From assembly GCF_900101965.1 (NCBI RefSeq), contig NZ_FNAP01000008.1:1-64000 (forward strand): a DNA stretch of 64,000 nt, given 5' to 3'. Position numbers and translations under genes: made by a program. Shown here one piece after another: positions 11,311-20,247 of this stretch (the first letter of the stretch is position 1; each line of letters opens with the position of its first letter). Under the pieces are notes generated by a model, which did not search any database, was not told the DNA's origin, and worked only from the letters and a program-made list of their open reading frames with translations. The stretch is from Rhodospira trueperi. GTDB taxonomy: Bacteria; Pseudomonadota; Alphaproteobacteria; Rhodospirillales; Rhodospirillaceae.

Positions 11311-11778
11311 GTGTCGACTCTGAAACTCCTTGTGGTCGCCGTCGGAAAGGCGCGCGGCGGCCCTGAGGCGCGGCTGGTCCAGGACTATGCCGGCCGTCTG
11401 CGCTGGCCCCTGGAGGTGCGCGAGGTGGAGGAGCGCCGGCCGCTGCCGTCGGCCGACCGCACGGCGCGGGAGGGGCGGCTTCTGCTCGACGCGGTGCCGG
11501 CGGGCGCCCATGTGGTGGCGCTCGACGGGGGCGGGCGAACGCTGTCGAGCGAGGCGTTCGCGGCCCATCTCGGTCGGGTGCGCGACGGCGGCGCGCGCAG
11601 CGTCGCCTTTCTCATCGGCGGGGCGGACGGACACGACGCGGCGGTGCTGGAGCGCGCGGACCTGACGCTGTCGCTGGGGGCGATGACGTGGCCGCACATG
11701 CTGGTCCGGCCTATGCTGGCGGAGCAGCTTTACCGTGCCCAGTCCATTCTGGACGGCCACCCCTATCACCGGGGATAG
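11311..11778 (+). CDS. rlmH: 23S rRNA pseudouridine-1915 N3-methyltransferase RlmH
   Basis: The 155-residue SPOUT methyltransferase methylates pseudouridine 1915 in helix 69 of 23S rRNA using S-adenosylmethionine. The trefoil-knot motifs FLIGGADGH and LSLGAMTWPHMLVRPMLAEQ, and the C-terminal GHPYHRG, are diagnostic. The likely start is GTG at 11311, seven bases after rsfS, which fits translational coupling. Length agrees with the family. Confidence 0.96.
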   Translation: MSTLKLLVVAVGKARGGPEARLVQDYAGRLRWPLEVREVEERRPLPSADRTAREGRLLLDAVPAGAHVVALDGGGRTLSSEAFAAHLGRVRDGGARSVAFLIGGADGHDAAVLERADLTLSLGAMTWPHMLVRPMLAEQLYRAQSILDGHPYHRG

Positions 11779-11797
11779 GGGCCACCGGGGAGCGGGG

Positions 11798-11820
11798 GAC
11801 CGATCCAGGACGGATCGGTC
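11798..11820. terminator. hairpin between convergent genes
   Basis: Perfect arms GACCGATCC (11798-11806) and GGATCGGTC (11812-11820) lie between rlmH and the convergent glutathione peroxidase gene. There is no T-run, so it may stop transcription weakly in either direction or only protect RNA ends. Confidence 0.45.
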
Positions 11821-11824
11821 GGAC

Positions 11825-12442
11825 CTATTGGGCGTCGGCGCGTGCGGGCAGAACCCGTTCGATGGCGGCGGTCAGGCGTCTGGCGCCCGGTCCCGTCACC
11901 GACGAAAACGACCCCGCGAACGTGCCGTCGGGCGCGATCAGGTACTTGTGGAAGTTCCACTTCGGCCCGCCCAGAAGGCCCGCGCGCTGGCGCGCCCAGC
12001 GGTAGAACGGGTGGGCATCGGAGCCCGTCACCTTCGCCTTCGCGGTCATCGGGAACGTGATGTTGAAGTTCAGGGTGCAGAAGTCCTGGATCTCGCTGTT
12101 CGATCCCGGCTCCTGCGCGCCGAAGTCATTGGACGGCACGCCCAGAACGACAAGACCCCGGTCGCGGTAGCGCTCCCACAACGCCTGAAGGCCGTCGTAC
12201 TGCGGCGTGAAGCCGCAGCGTGAGGCGGTGTTGACCACCAGGACCGCCTTGCCGGCGAACTGGTCCAGGGGCAGGGGGCCGCCGTCGATGCGCTCGAATG
12301 CGAAGGCGTGGGCGTGGCGCGCGGCCGGTGCCGGTGCGTCTGCACCCGACGCGGTGCCCGCCGCCAGCCCGGCCGCCGTCATCATCACGGCCAGACCGCC
12401 ACCCGCCCTCAAGGTCCGCTGGATGTGTCCGGGGTTCGCCAT
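11825..12442 (-). CDS. exported glutathione peroxidase (cysteine type)
   Basis: The 205-residue protein reduces peroxides with thiols. After a probable signal peptide (residues 1-33, with a hydrophobic run and AGTASGADA), the GPx fold begins. The active-site motif is NTASRCGFTPQY, with cysteine in place of selenocysteine; the conserved VPSNDFGAQEPG and WNFHKYLI (Trp-Asn of the catalytic site) are present. GGAGACGG precedes the ATG. The signal suggests action in the periplasm. Such enzymes often prefer thioredoxin over glutathione. Confidence 0.92.
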   Translation of the reverse strand: MANPGHIQRTLRAGGGLAVMMTAAGLAAGTASGADAPAPAARHAHAFAFERIDGGPLPLDQFAGKAVLVVNTASRCGFTPQYDGLQALWERYRDRGLVVLGVPSNDFGAQEPGSNSEIQDFCTLNFNITFPMTAKAKVTGSDAHPFYRWARQRAGLLGGPKWNFHKYLIAPDGTFAGSFSSVTGPGARRLTAAIERVLPARADAQ

Positions 12443-12543
12443 CGTTCCGTCTCCGTTCGTCCGTCGTGTGTCACGATCAACCGGCCGGTCGCCGGTGTTG
12501 AAACGGAATACGGCATGCGGGCCGTTCTGGATCGCTGGAGGCC

Positions 12544-12897
12544 TCAATAGGTCCGCGTGCAGCGCACCTCCTCGTCCTTGAGCAGGTCGTTGAGCGCGTT
12601 CTGCAGGGTCACCCCCCGGCCGCGCGGATCGTCGGCCATGCAGGTGATGCCGCCGGTGGACAGGCTGGAGCAGTCCACGCCGCGATCCAGGCTGCTGTAC
12701 GCCCAGACCTGACCGGCCATGCGGCGCAGAACCATATCGAGCCGCATCGGCGGGGCGGTCGGATGGGTGCATTCGAACACCACGCGCGGCGGATTGCCGT
12801 CAACGCCGATCTCGCGGATCGGGTCCGGTGTTTGCGCGGCGGCCGGCCCGGCCAGCACAAGGCCGGCAAGGGCGGCGATCAAGGAAACGCGGATCAT
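12544..12897 (-). CDS. small secreted protein of unknown function
   Basis: The 117-residue product starts with a clear signal peptide (residues 1-21, ending PAAAQ) after a strong AGGAGG site. The mature part of about 96 residues holds four cysteines (in FECTH, VDCSS, ITCMA and VRCTR), compatible with two disulfides. No family was recognised. The gene lies 101 bases upstream of the peroxidase gene on the same strand and may share its transcript. Confidence 0.75.
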   Translation of the reverse strand: MIRVSLIAALAGLVLAGPAAAQTPDPIREIGVDGNPPRVVFECTHPTAPPMRLDMVLRRMAGQVWAYSSLDRGVDCSSLSTGGITCMADDPRGRGVTLQNALNDLLKDEEVRCTRTY

Positions 12898-13011
12898 GGT
12901 CGGGGCTCCCTCCTGAATGATGGGGCTTCGGATGGGGATGGGGACGTCAAAGGGCTCAGGCAATGGTGCCGGGGCGTCGGGAGTTCATCTGGCCAGCGGA
13001 ACACGGCCGAA

Positions 13012-13698
13012 TCATGACGCGGTGCGGACGGCCTGGATACGTCGTGCGGTCGGCGGGTCGATCCGGCCGTCGAACCACGACGGGCGATAGCGGCGCTGGA
13101 ACGCGACCACGGCCGCGCGCGGATCGGCGGTGTCATATCCGATCGCGGTCAGGGCCGCCAGGGACTCGGCCTCCGGGGGCGGCGGTGCTGTCTCGTCGAT
13201 GTCGGGCCACAGGCCGACCCCGGCGCGGGCCAGACGCGGCCAGTCGAACATCTCGCCCGGGTCCGTCTTGCGGGTCGGAGCCACGTCGGAATGCCCGAGC
13301 ACGGCGGCCGGTCCCAGGCCGTGGCGGTCCATGATGGCGCGGCACAGGGTCTCGACGGCGGCCATCTGCTCGTTGGGGAACGGCCGATAGCCGAATTCGT
13401 GCCCCGGGTTGACGACCTCCACGCCGACGGAGCGGCCATTCACGTCGCCGCGCCCTTGCCACTGCGACACGCCCGCGTGCCAAGCTCGGCGGTCCTCCGG
13501 CACCAGGCGGAAAACGCGGCCGTCCTCCTCAACCAGCCAGTGGGCGCTGACGCCCGCCGACGGGTCGCGCAGGCGGTCCAGGGCCGCCGCGCCCGTCGGC
13601 ATGCCGGTGTAGTGCAGCACCAACAGTTCGATCCGCTGGCCGGGAGGCCGGGCGTCGTGATTGGGTGAGGGGGCGTCGATGGCGGCGTCAACGGTCAT
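13012..13698 (-). CDS. ampD: 1,6-anhydro-N-acetylmuramyl-L-alanine amidase AmpD-like
   Basis: The 228-residue Amidase_2 family enzyme cleaves the amide bond between muramic acid and the stem peptide, recycling peptidoglycan. The zinc ligands appear in LLVLHYTGM and LGHSDVAPTRKTDPG, and VGVEVVNPGHEFGY forms the core. The C-terminal part (about 175-225, LTAIGYDTADPRAAVVAFQRRYRP) resembles a peptidoglycan-binding repeat, as in related alphaproteobacterial AmpD proteins. No signal peptide is seen, agreeing with a cytoplasmic recycling role. It overlaps the transporter gene upstream by four bases. Confidence 0.9.
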   Translation of the reverse strand: MTVDAAIDAPSPNHDARPPGQRIELLVLHYTGMPTGAAALDRLRDPSAGVSAHWLVEEDGRVFRLVPEDRRAWHAGVSQWQGRGDVNGRSVGVEVVNPGHEFGYRPFPNEQMAAVETLCRAIMDRHGLGPAAVLGHSDVAPTRKTDPGEMFDWPRLARAGVGLWPDIDETAPPPPEAESLAALTAIGYDTADPRAAVVAFQRRYRPSWFDGRIDPPTARRIQAVRTAS

Positions 13699-14597
13699 CG
13701 TCGCGTGGCTCCGGAATGGTCGATCCGGGTTGAGCGTCGACGGCGCGCGCGGGCCGCTCCCCGGATCTGGATGATGGCGACGCCGGTGATGGTCAGGGCG
13801 CCGCCCACGAACTTCTGCCATGTGGCCGGCTCGCCCAGCAGCAGCATGCCGGCGGCCATGCCGATGATCGGCGCCATCAGGCCCCACGGCGTGATGACGC
13901 CGAGCGGATGACGCCGCACCAACGTATACCACAGCGAATGGGCGATCAGCGAGGCACCGATGGCGGTATAGACGACACCCACCCAGGCCTGCCACGGCGC
14001 TGCCCGCAGGGCCTCCAGGTGGCCGTCCTCCAGCCACCATGACAACAGCCCCAGTTGCGGGATCGCCAGCAGGCACAGCCAGCCGGTGACGGCGATGGCC
14101 GGCAGGTCGTGGGTCGATTTGACGATCACGTTGCTGACCGCCCAGAAGAATGCGGCGAACAGCATCATCAGCACGGGGGTCACGGCCGGCAGGTGCGGCT
14201 CGCCGGCGATGACGACGATTCCGGAAAAGGCCAGCAGGAGCCCCAGGATCCGTCGCCAGCCGATGGTCTCGCGAAAGATCAGCACCCCGAGTAGAGTGCT
14301 GAAGGGCGGGCCGGTCTGGATAATGACCGCTGCCGTCGCCGCGTCCAGGTGCTGAAGCGCCGTGAACAGAACGCCGAAGTGCAGCGTGCCGAAGGTTACC
14401 GAGAGGGCGATGACGCCCCGCCACGCGCGACCCCGGGGACGCGGCACGAAGGGCACCACCAGGGCGGCGGCGATGGCGAAGCGGATGGCCGTGAACAGCA
14501 GCGGCGGTAGCGACTCGACGCCCAGCTTGGCGGCTACGAAGTTCAGGCCCCACAGGGCCTGGACCAGCAGGGCCAGCAGCATATCGGACAATGGCAT
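13695..14597 (-). CDS. EamA/DMT family transporter
   Basis: The 300-residue protein has about ten transmembrane helices in two EamA repeats (about 5-135 and 145-280), as in drug/metabolite transporters. WGLNFVAAKLG and PWGLMAPIIGM are typical repeat ends. The ATG at 14597 is chosen; a GTG ten codons upstream is an alternative, and neither has a strong ribosome binding site. The stop overlaps the ampD start, so the two are probably cotranscribed; whether it exports cell-wall fragments is speculation. Confidence 0.88.
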   Translation of the reverse strand: MPLSDMLLALLVQALWGLNFVAAKLGVESLPPLLFTAIRFAIAAALVVPFVPRPRGRAWRGVIALSVTFGTLHFGVLFTALQHLDAATAAVIIQTGPPFSTLLGVLIFRETIGWRRILGLLLAFSGIVVIAGEPHLPAVTPVLMMLFAAFFWAVSNVIVKSTHDLPAIAVTGWLCLLAIPQLGLLSWWLEDGHLEALRAAPWQAWVGVVYTAIGASLIAHSLWYTLVRRHPLGVITPWGLMAPIIGMAAGMLLLGEPATWQKFVGGALTITGVAIIQIRGAARARRRRSTRIDHSGATRR

Positions 14598-14717
14598 CGG
14601 GTACGGCCCTGACTGCGGCGGCGGCACGGATCGGTCGCCAACGGGCCGTCAGCATGACCCCGCGCACCCGTCCGCGCAAGCCGGTCGGTGCCCGTGTCAT
14701 CCGCGACCATGTCCCGC

Positions 14718-15506
14718 TCAGCGCTGGGGGCGGCGGTGCCTGGTCAGGTCGACCACCCGCCGTTCTGCCGCCACCGCGCCGGGGCGCAGGCCGGGCAGCG
14801 CCACGGAGGCGGGGGACAGGCGGGCGCGGCGGGCCTCCCGCGTTAGCGGCAGGGCGTGGATCTGCTTGCTGGCCTCGACCAGCAGCACGCCCGAGACCCC
14901 GGGGAACCATCGCGCGCCCATGCGCTCAAGCACCGAGCCGGCCGATTTGACCATCGCCGACCGGGTGGGCGGCGTGAACAGCGCCGTGGTCCGTGCGCCC
15001 GGAGCGAACAGATTGGCGCGCAGCAGGGCGTCGAGCTGTCCGCTGGAATAGGGCCGACCGCTGGCGAACGGGCTGCGCTCCAATTGCGCCCACAGGCCGC
15101 GCCGGTTCGGTACCACGATGAGCAGCCGGCCGGCATCGGTGAGCACGCGCCAGAGTTCCCGCAGCGCGGCGTTGGTGTGATCGAGCCCCTCCAGCCCATG
15201 GACCAGAAGAACGCGGTCGATGGACTGGTCCGGCAGCGGCAGTTCCGTTTCCTCCGCCAGCATGGCGAGGTTGCGTCCGTCGGACGGCCAGCGCATCACG
15301 CCCTGGGACGGCGGCATGGCGGCGATCACCCGTTCCGACTCGTCGAGAAAGGGATCGAGGTAGGGGACCGCGTAGCCGAGCCCCAGGATCCGCTCGCCCC
15401 GGGTGTTTGGCCACATCTCCCGCACCCGCCGGCTGATCTGGAGGCGGGCGGCCTCCCCTAGGGGACTGTCATAGAAGTCGCGCAGGTCGATGACGTCGGC
15501 TCGCAT
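14718..15506 (-). CDS. class I SAM-dependent methyltransferase
   Basis: The 262-residue protein has a Rossmann methyltransferase core: RILGLGYAVPYLDPFL replaces the usual glycine-rich motif I, and DQSIDRVLLVHGLEGL with LRELWRVLTDAGRLLIVVPN gives motifs IV-V of the Methyltransf_11 group. The C-terminal region is basic. It is divergent from gloB with overlap of the presumed promoter region, an arrangement commonly seen in alphaproteobacteria. Its substrate is unknown. The degenerate SAM motif means catalysis is not certain. Confidence 0.85.
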   Translation of the reverse strand: MRADVIDLRDFYDSPLGEAARLQISRRVREMWPNTRGERILGLGYAVPYLDPFLDESERVIAAMPPSQGVMRWPSDGRNLAMLAEETELPLPDQSIDRVLLVHGLEGLDHTNAALRELWRVLTDAGRLLIVVPNRRGLWAQLERSPFASGRPYSSGQLDALLRANLFAPGARTTALFTPPTRSAMVKSAGSVLERMGARWFPGVSGVLLVEASKQIHALPLTREARRARLSPASVALPGLRPGAVAAERRVVDLTRHRRPQR

Positions 15507-15621
15507 GGCACGGCCCCTCCATGGGTGGCGGCTCGTGGTTCAGGAGTTTATATGGAGAGCATCCCGTTCGTCACCAGGGAACCCCACGCAACACATTGCA
15601 CGACGCACCGGAGGACCCGCC

Positions 15622-16392
15622 ATGGCCGCCCTGATCATTGATCTGGTTCCCGTTCTGGGCGACAACTACGTGCATCTGGTGCATGAGCCGAACAGCGGTG
15701 AGACGGCGGCGGTTGATCCGGCCGTGGCCGGGCCGGTGTTCGATGCGCTGCGGGATCGCGGTTGGCGCCTGACCCACATTCTTGTGACCCATCACCACAA
15801 CGACCACACGGGCGGCATTTCGGAGATCAAGCGGGCCACCGGCTGCACCGTGATCGGGAACCGCAACGATGCCCGGCGCATTCCGGGGTTGGACGTCGGC
15901 GTGGTCGACGGCGACACGGTGCGGCTCGGCGACCAGGAGGCCCGGGTGTTCGAGGTGCCGGGGCACACGGTCGGGCATGTCGCCTATTGGTTCGCGGCCT
16001 CGCGGGCCCTGTTCTGCGGCGACACTCTGTTCTCCATCGGTTGCGGTCGCCTGTTCGAGGGCACGCCGCATCAGATGTGGGAGTCGCTTTCGGCGCTGAG
16101 GGCACTGCCGCCGGAGACGCGAGTCTACTGCGCCCACGAGTATACGCAATCGAATGTCCGCTTCGCGCTGTCGGTTGATCCGGACAACGCGGCCCTGAGG
16201 GACCGGGCCGACGAGGTGGCCCGCCTGCGCGAGGCCGGCCGACCCACGGTGCCGTCCGTCCTGGGCGACGAGGCGGCGGCCAACCCCTTCCTGCGCGCCG
16301 ACGACCCGGATCTGGCCTTCCGGCTGGGGCTCGCCGGCGCCGATCCGGTGACCGTTCTGGCCGATATCAGGGCGCGCAAGGACCGGTTCTGA
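15622..16392 (+). CDS. gloB: hydroxyacylglutathione hydrolase (glyoxalase II)
   Basis: The 256-residue metallo-beta-lactamase-fold enzyme hydrolyses S-D-lactoylglutathione, the second step of methylglyoxal detoxification. The binuclear metal motif THHHNDHTGG, the GHTVGH, GDTLF and CAHEYTQSN motifs are all intact, and the C-terminal HAGH-type domain (about 170-256) is present. GGAGG precedes the ATG by seven bases. Length is standard. Confidence 0.96.
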   Translation: MAALIIDLVPVLGDNYVHLVHEPNSGETAAVDPAVAGPVFDALRDRGWRLTHILVTHHHNDHTGGISEIKRATGCTVIGNRNDARRIPGLDVGVVDGDTVRLGDQEARVFEVPGHTVGHVAYWFAASRALFCGDTLFSIGCGRLFEGTPHQMWESLSALRALPPETRVYCAHEYTQSNVRFALSVDPDNAALRDRADEVARLREAGRPTVPSVLGDEAAANPFLRADDPDLAFRLGLAGADPVTVLADIRARKDRF

Positions 16393-16497
16393 CGGCAGCG
16401 CGGGCGATCCCTGCGCCTTGATCCCGGCCCACCGGGGCGTTACGTCAGGGGAACGGTCGCCAGTTCTGCCCGCGCATTTCCCAAAGGGCTCTGCTCC

Positions 16498-17490
16498 ATG
16501 GACATCCGAGACGGCTTTCTGTCCACCATCGGCGAGACGCCTCTGATCCGCCTGTCCTGGCCGTCGACGCGGACGGGCTGCACCATCCTGGGCAAGGCCG
16601 AGTTCCTCAATCCGGGCGGATCGGTCAAGGACCGCGCCGCCCTTGCCCTGGTGCGCGATGGCGAGGCGCGGGGCCTGCTCAAGCCCGGCGGCACCATCGT
16701 CGAGGGCACGGCCGGGAACACCGGCATCGGTCTGACCCTGGTGGGCAACGCGCTCGGCTACCGGACGGTCATCGTCATGCCGGAGACACAGAGTCAGGAG
16801 AAGAAGGACACGCTGCGTCTGTGCGGCGCCGACCTCAGGCTGGTGCCGGCGAAGCCCTACAAGGATCCGGGCCACTACATCCACGTCTCGCGCCGGCTGG
16901 CGGAGGAAACCGGGGGCCTCTGGGCCAATCAGTTCGACAATACTGCCAACCGAGACGCGCACCGGCGCTCCACCGGGCCGGAAATCCTCCACCAGACCGG
17001 CGGCCGGGTCGATGCCTTCACCTGCGCCGTCGGGACCGGGGGCACCCTGGCCGGGGTGGCGCTGGCCCTGAAGGCGCACGATCCGGCGATTCGGGTGGTG
17101 CTGGCCGATCCGCACGGCTCCGGCCTGCACGCCTGGATCACCGAGGGCGCGCCGCGCGCGGAGGGAAGCTCGATCACCGAGGGCATCGGCCAGGGCCGGG
17201 TGACCGCCAACCTGGACGGCGCGCCCATCGACGACGCGGTGCGCGTCTCCGATGCCGAGGCGCTGGAGGTGCTGTTCAGCCTGGTTCGGCATGACGGACT
17301 GGTGCTGGGCGGCTCATCCGGCGTGAACGTGGCCGCCGCCATGCGGGTGGCCGAGTCCCTGGGGCCCGGGCATACCGTGGTCACAGTGCTGTGTGACGCC
17401 GGGGCACGCTATCAGTCGAAGCTCTACAATCCCGCGTTTCTGCGCGACAAGGGCCTGCCCGTCCCGCCGTGGCTGGAGCCCGCCGGCTGA
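16498..17490 (+). CDS. cysK: cysteine synthase A (O-acetylserine sulfhydrylase)
   Basis: The 330-residue pyridoxal-phosphate enzyme makes cysteine from O-acetylserine and sulfide. The cofactor lysine lies in NPGGSVKDRAA, the substrate loop in EGTAGNTGIGL, and the phosphate-binding loop in AVGTGGTLAG. GGSSGVN near the C-terminus contacts the pyridine nitrogen. The protein lacks the heme domain of cystathionine beta-synthases. A sulfurtransferase gene follows 52 bases downstream, forming a small sulfur-metabolism group. Confidence 0.93.
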   Translation: MDIRDGFLSTIGETPLIRLSWPSTRTGCTILGKAEFLNPGGSVKDRAALALVRDGEARGLLKPGGTIVEGTAGNTGIGLTLVGNALGYRTVIVMPETQSQEKKDTLRLCGADLRLVPAKPYKDPGHYIHVSRRLAEETGGLWANQFDNTANRDAHRRSTGPEILHQTGGRVDAFTCAVGTGGTLAGVALALKAHDPAIRVVLADPHGSGLHAWITEGAPRAEGSSITEGIGQGRVTANLDGAPIDDAVRVSDAEALEVLFSLVRHDGLVLGGSSGVNVAAAMRVAESLGPGHTVVTVLCDAGARYQSKLYNPAFLRDKGLPVPPWLEPAG

Positions 17491-17542
17491 GGTCGCTCGT
17501 CCCGTTCCGTCCCGCCCAAGATCAAGATAGAGAGGTTTTCAG

Positions 17543-18397
17543 ATGCCGCCGTTTCCGACCGGAGCCCTCGTCACCACCGACTGGCTGGCCGATCACCGAG
17601 ACGCTCCGGATGTTCGCGTGGTCGACGCCCGTCACTTCATGCCGAACGATCCACGCGATCCCGCTGAGGAGTATGCCCGCGCCCACATCCCCGGGGCGGT
17701 GTTCTTCGATATCGATCACATCGCTGATCCGGAGGCGTCCCTGCCGCACATGATGCCGTTGCCGGAGGTGTTCGCGGCGCGGGTGGGGGACCTGGGGCTC
17801 GGCGACGGACACAGGATCGTCGTCTACGATCACGTCGGCGGCGCGTGCGCGGCGGCGCGGGTGTGGTGGATGTTTCGGGTGTTCGGGCATGCCGACGTTT
17901 CGGTTCTCGACGGCGGGCTTCCCAAGTGGCTGGCGGAGGGCCGACCCATTGAGGATCGGCCGCGCCCGATCACGCCCCGATCCTTCACGGCCCGGGCGGA
18001 CCGGCGCCTGATCGTGGATGCGGAGGCGGTGCGGGCCGTCCTGGAGAGCGGTTCCGCGCAGGTCGTGGATGTTCGCGCGGCCGAGCGGTTCCGGGGCGAG
18101 CAGCCGGAGCCGCGTCCGGTGGCCAACCTGGGGCACATGCCGGGGGCCCTTAGCGCGCCGTTCGGGGACCTGCAGCAGGGGCCGCATAACGAAATGGCGC
18201 CGCCGGAAGCGATCCGGGCGCATTTCACGGCGGCCGGCGTTGACCTGTCCCGTCCGGTGATCACGTCTTGTGGCTCCGGCGTGACGGCGTGCTACTCGGC
18301 CCTGGCCCTGCACCTGATCGGGCACGAGTCGGTGGCCGTGTATGACGGCTCGTGGGCCGAATGGGGCGACAGGACGGATCTGCCGGTGGTGACATAG
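17543..18397 (+). CDS. sseA: 3-mercaptopyruvate/thiosulfate sulfurtransferase
   Basis: The 284-residue protein has two rhodanese domains (about 8-130 and 155-280). The second holds the catalytic loop SCGSGVTAC; the CGSGVTA form matches 3-mercaptopyruvate sulfurtransferases rather than thiosulfate rhodaneses. It transfers sulfur from mercaptopyruvate, a cysteine breakdown product, to thiols or cyanide. It follows cysK closely in the same orientation and is probably cotranscribed with it. Confidence 0.92.
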   Translation: MPPFPTGALVTTDWLADHRDAPDVRVVDARHFMPNDPRDPAEEYARAHIPGAVFFDIDHIADPEASLPHMMPLPEVFAARVGDLGLGDGHRIVVYDHVGGACAAARVWWMFRVFGHADVSVLDGGLPKWLAEGRPIEDRPRPITPRSFTARADRRLIVDAEAVRAVLESGSAQVVDVRAAERFRGEQPEPRPVANLGHMPGALSAPFGDLQQGPHNEMAPPEAIRAHFTAAGVDLSRPVITSCGSGVTACYSALALHLIGHESVAVYDGSWAEWGDRTDLPVVT

Positions 18398-18421
18398 CCT
18401 CGCGCGGTTCCGGAGTCATGG

Positions 18422-19339
18422 TCAGCCGTTGCGCGACTCCTCGAACGTCATCGTCAGGGGATCGACCCGGCGCAGGTCGCCGGGGGAGCGGCGGCGCGTG
18501 CGGCGCACCGTGCGCCAGTCCCGATAGCCGCTGACCACGCCGCGCGGCAGCACATCGAACACCCGCCGCTTGAGCGGCGGGACGGTTCTCTCCTGTTCGG
18601 CCTGCGGGCCGACGGCGGCGGGCGATCCGGCGGCGGCATCCCAGGCGGTGGTGTATTTGCTTTGGGTCGGGATCTCCCGCAGGTGGCCGTCGGGGTCATC
18701 CTTGCGCGCCACACAGAGGATGCGCGTTTCTCCCGACGCCCGGAAAAAACTGGGCCGGCCGCTTTCAGCGGGGTCTCTGACCTGCCACCAGTGGGTCTGC
18801 CCGGCCGCTGCTAGGTAGAGGCCAAGCACGCGGAAGCCGTTCGGCGGGGAAAATGTCCGGAAATACAGTTCGGGTGAGAACTGGAAGAACCCGGCCCCGA
18901 TCTGATTGTTGCCGGGACCGCAGGCCATGAAAACGCCGTTCGGGCGCAGCAGTTTCATGACGTTGTCCAGGGCCACAGGGATGTTGAAAACGTGCTCCAG
19001 GGTCCCCCCGTCAATCACGACAGAGAAGCGTTCGCAGAGGTCGGTCGGGAGCGGCTCGTTCAGCGAATGCACGATGTCCGCTCCCTCATAGGGGCTCGCA
19101 TCCAGGGTGTGCACGGCCTCTGCCCCGAGCAGTTCAAGAAACGGGTCTGCCCAGGACGAGGCAAGGGCGCGGGCACGCACCCCGGGGTCCGCGTTCGGCG
19201 CCAGTCTGTCCAGAAGGGCGGCCAGTTCGTAAGGACGGATGCTCATGCGCAACCGGCCCAGACAAAGCGGCCGCGACAGGTCGGCTCCGGCCCGGCTTGC
19301 TTGCAGGAGGAGGACCGCCATTTCGTAAGGGATACCCAT
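18422..19339 (-). CDS. class I SAM-dependent methyltransferase-like protein
   Basis: The 305-residue protein has a methyltransferase-like core at about 60-200, with FSVVIDGGTLEHVFNIPVAL and MKLLRPNGVFMACGPGNN corresponding to motifs IV-V. A recognisable GxGxG loop is missing. The C-terminal third is basic and rich in proline, perhaps a membrane or surface contact. Related proteins in polysaccharide loci modify sugars, but no such genes are adjacent here. It converges with the sulfurtransferase gene. Function unresolved. Confidence 0.75.
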   Translation of the reverse strand: MGIPYEMAVLLLQASRAGADLSRPLCLGRLRMSIRPYELAALLDRLAPNADPGVRARALASSWADPFLELLGAEAVHTLDASPYEGADIVHSLNEPLPTDLCERFSVVIDGGTLEHVFNIPVALDNVMKLLRPNGVFMACGPGNNQIGAGFFQFSPELYFRTFSPPNGFRVLGLYLAAAGQTHWWQVRDPAESGRPSFFRASGETRILCVARKDDPDGHLREIPTQSKYTTAWDAAAGSPAAVGPQAEQERTVPPLKRRVFDVLPRGVVSGYRDWRTVRRTRRRSPGDLRRVDPLTMTFEESRNG

Positions 19340-19474
19340 CGCAGAATCCTGACGCTGACGATTTAGGGGCGCGGGCCACGCCTATTCCGGACCAGGAGCC
19401 ACGTCAAGCGGGGACGATACCGGCCAGCTACAGCAGGAGCCCCGCTTACCGGCCGTCGAACCCAACAGGGGTCC

Positions 19475-19520
19475 CAAAAAAAGACGACCGCCCCGGTTCC
19501 AAATTCCGGGGCGGTCGTCT
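19475..19520 (-). terminator. strong Rho-independent terminator
   Basis: Perfect 15-base arms, AGACGACCGCCCCGG (19482-19496) and its complement (19506-19520), enclose a nine-base loop. On the minus strand the hairpin is followed by seven T residues (19475-19481). It ends the transcript of the small gene at 19579-19863. Confidence 0.9.
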
Positions 19521-19578
19521 GGTCCTTGGGCGCCTGGGCGGTGGGCGCAGTGAGGGAGGTTACGGGGTCACCGACGGC

Positions 19579-19863
19579 TCAACCGGCGGCGAGGTGCCCC
19601 TCGTCCTCGAGTTCCATCTTCAGGCCGAACCGGCCGGTGCGCACGCGCGAACCATCGGGCAAGCGCCAGACGGTCGGGGCACCGCCGCCGGAACTGGTGC
19701 TGGTCGGGGTTTCGGCCTGGCCGCCGAAGCCCAAAGCGATCTCATCGGCCATCACGGCGATGGTTTCGGGCGCCACCGAATCACGCCAACGGCCGCCGTA
19801 TCGGCTTTCCATCGTCAGCGTGAACAGGTTGAAGGCGTGATAGGACGTCGGTGTCTGGTTCAT
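19579..19863 (-). CDS. small hypothetical protein with its own terminator
   Basis: The 94-residue product begins MNQTPTSYHAFNLFTLTMESRYGGRWRDS. GGAGC lies ten bases before the ATG; an in-frame TTG at 19870-19872 is less likely. It has no signal peptide or membrane segment. A serine-glycine stretch (about 58-64) divides it. The C-terminus, VRTGRFGLKMELEDEGHLAAG, alternates charged and hydrophobic residues. No family was recognised. A strong terminator and isolated position support a genuine monocistronic gene. Confidence 0.6.
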   Translation of the reverse strand: MNQTPTSYHAFNLFTLTMESRYGGRWRDSVAPETIAVMADEIALGFGGQAETPTSTSSGGGAPTVWRLPDGSRVRTGRFGLKMELEDEGHLAAG

Positions 19864-20181
19864 CGTTTTCAAGCTCCACCCTTGGGTTTTCTATCCAAGG
19901 ACGTTTGACCTCAGTTGAAGCCGCCGTTTCGGCACGTGCCCCCTCTGAGTAACCCCCAGGCTCATGGCTTCTTGCTTTGTTGCAATGCAATATTAGGTCG
20001 CCGCGAAGCAGTTGTCCAGGATAATGTGATGGTTCAAACGATATATACCAGATGGTGCGCATAAGCTGCGGTGTCGCGGAAGTAGTGCCGAGGGCTTCCG
20101 GTGACCCGGATGCCCGTCAACCCTATGGAAATTCCGGATTCGTTACGGATTCGCCGAGGTCGGCCGAACGATCAGTTGGCA
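19864..20181. other. intergenic region between divergent genes
   Basis: This region is AT-richer than its surroundings at about 19975-20055 and should hold the promoter of the minus-strand small gene. No tRNA, riboswitch or conserved coding frame is evident. Confidence 0.4.
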
Positions 20182-20232
20182 TTACACATCGGAAGGTATA
20201 TGACCAAAGTAAATCATTCCAAAGATGTGTGA
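20182..20232 (+). promoter_or_regulatory. imperfect inverted repeat in the metC leader
   Basis: TTACACATC (20182-20190) and GATGTGTGA (20224-20232) form an 8-of-9 inverted repeat 33 bases apart. Between them lies an ATG (20200) preceded closely by GGAAGG, opening a ten-codon frame that ends inside the second arm. It may be a protein-binding site or part of an RNA leader; neither is demonstrated. Confidence 0.35.
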
Positions 20233-20247
20233 TATATCGAAAGGATC

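Noticed and set aside
15571-17292. 573-codon frame antisense to gloB and cysK
   Set aside because: Shadow frame. It crosses two well-defined genes.
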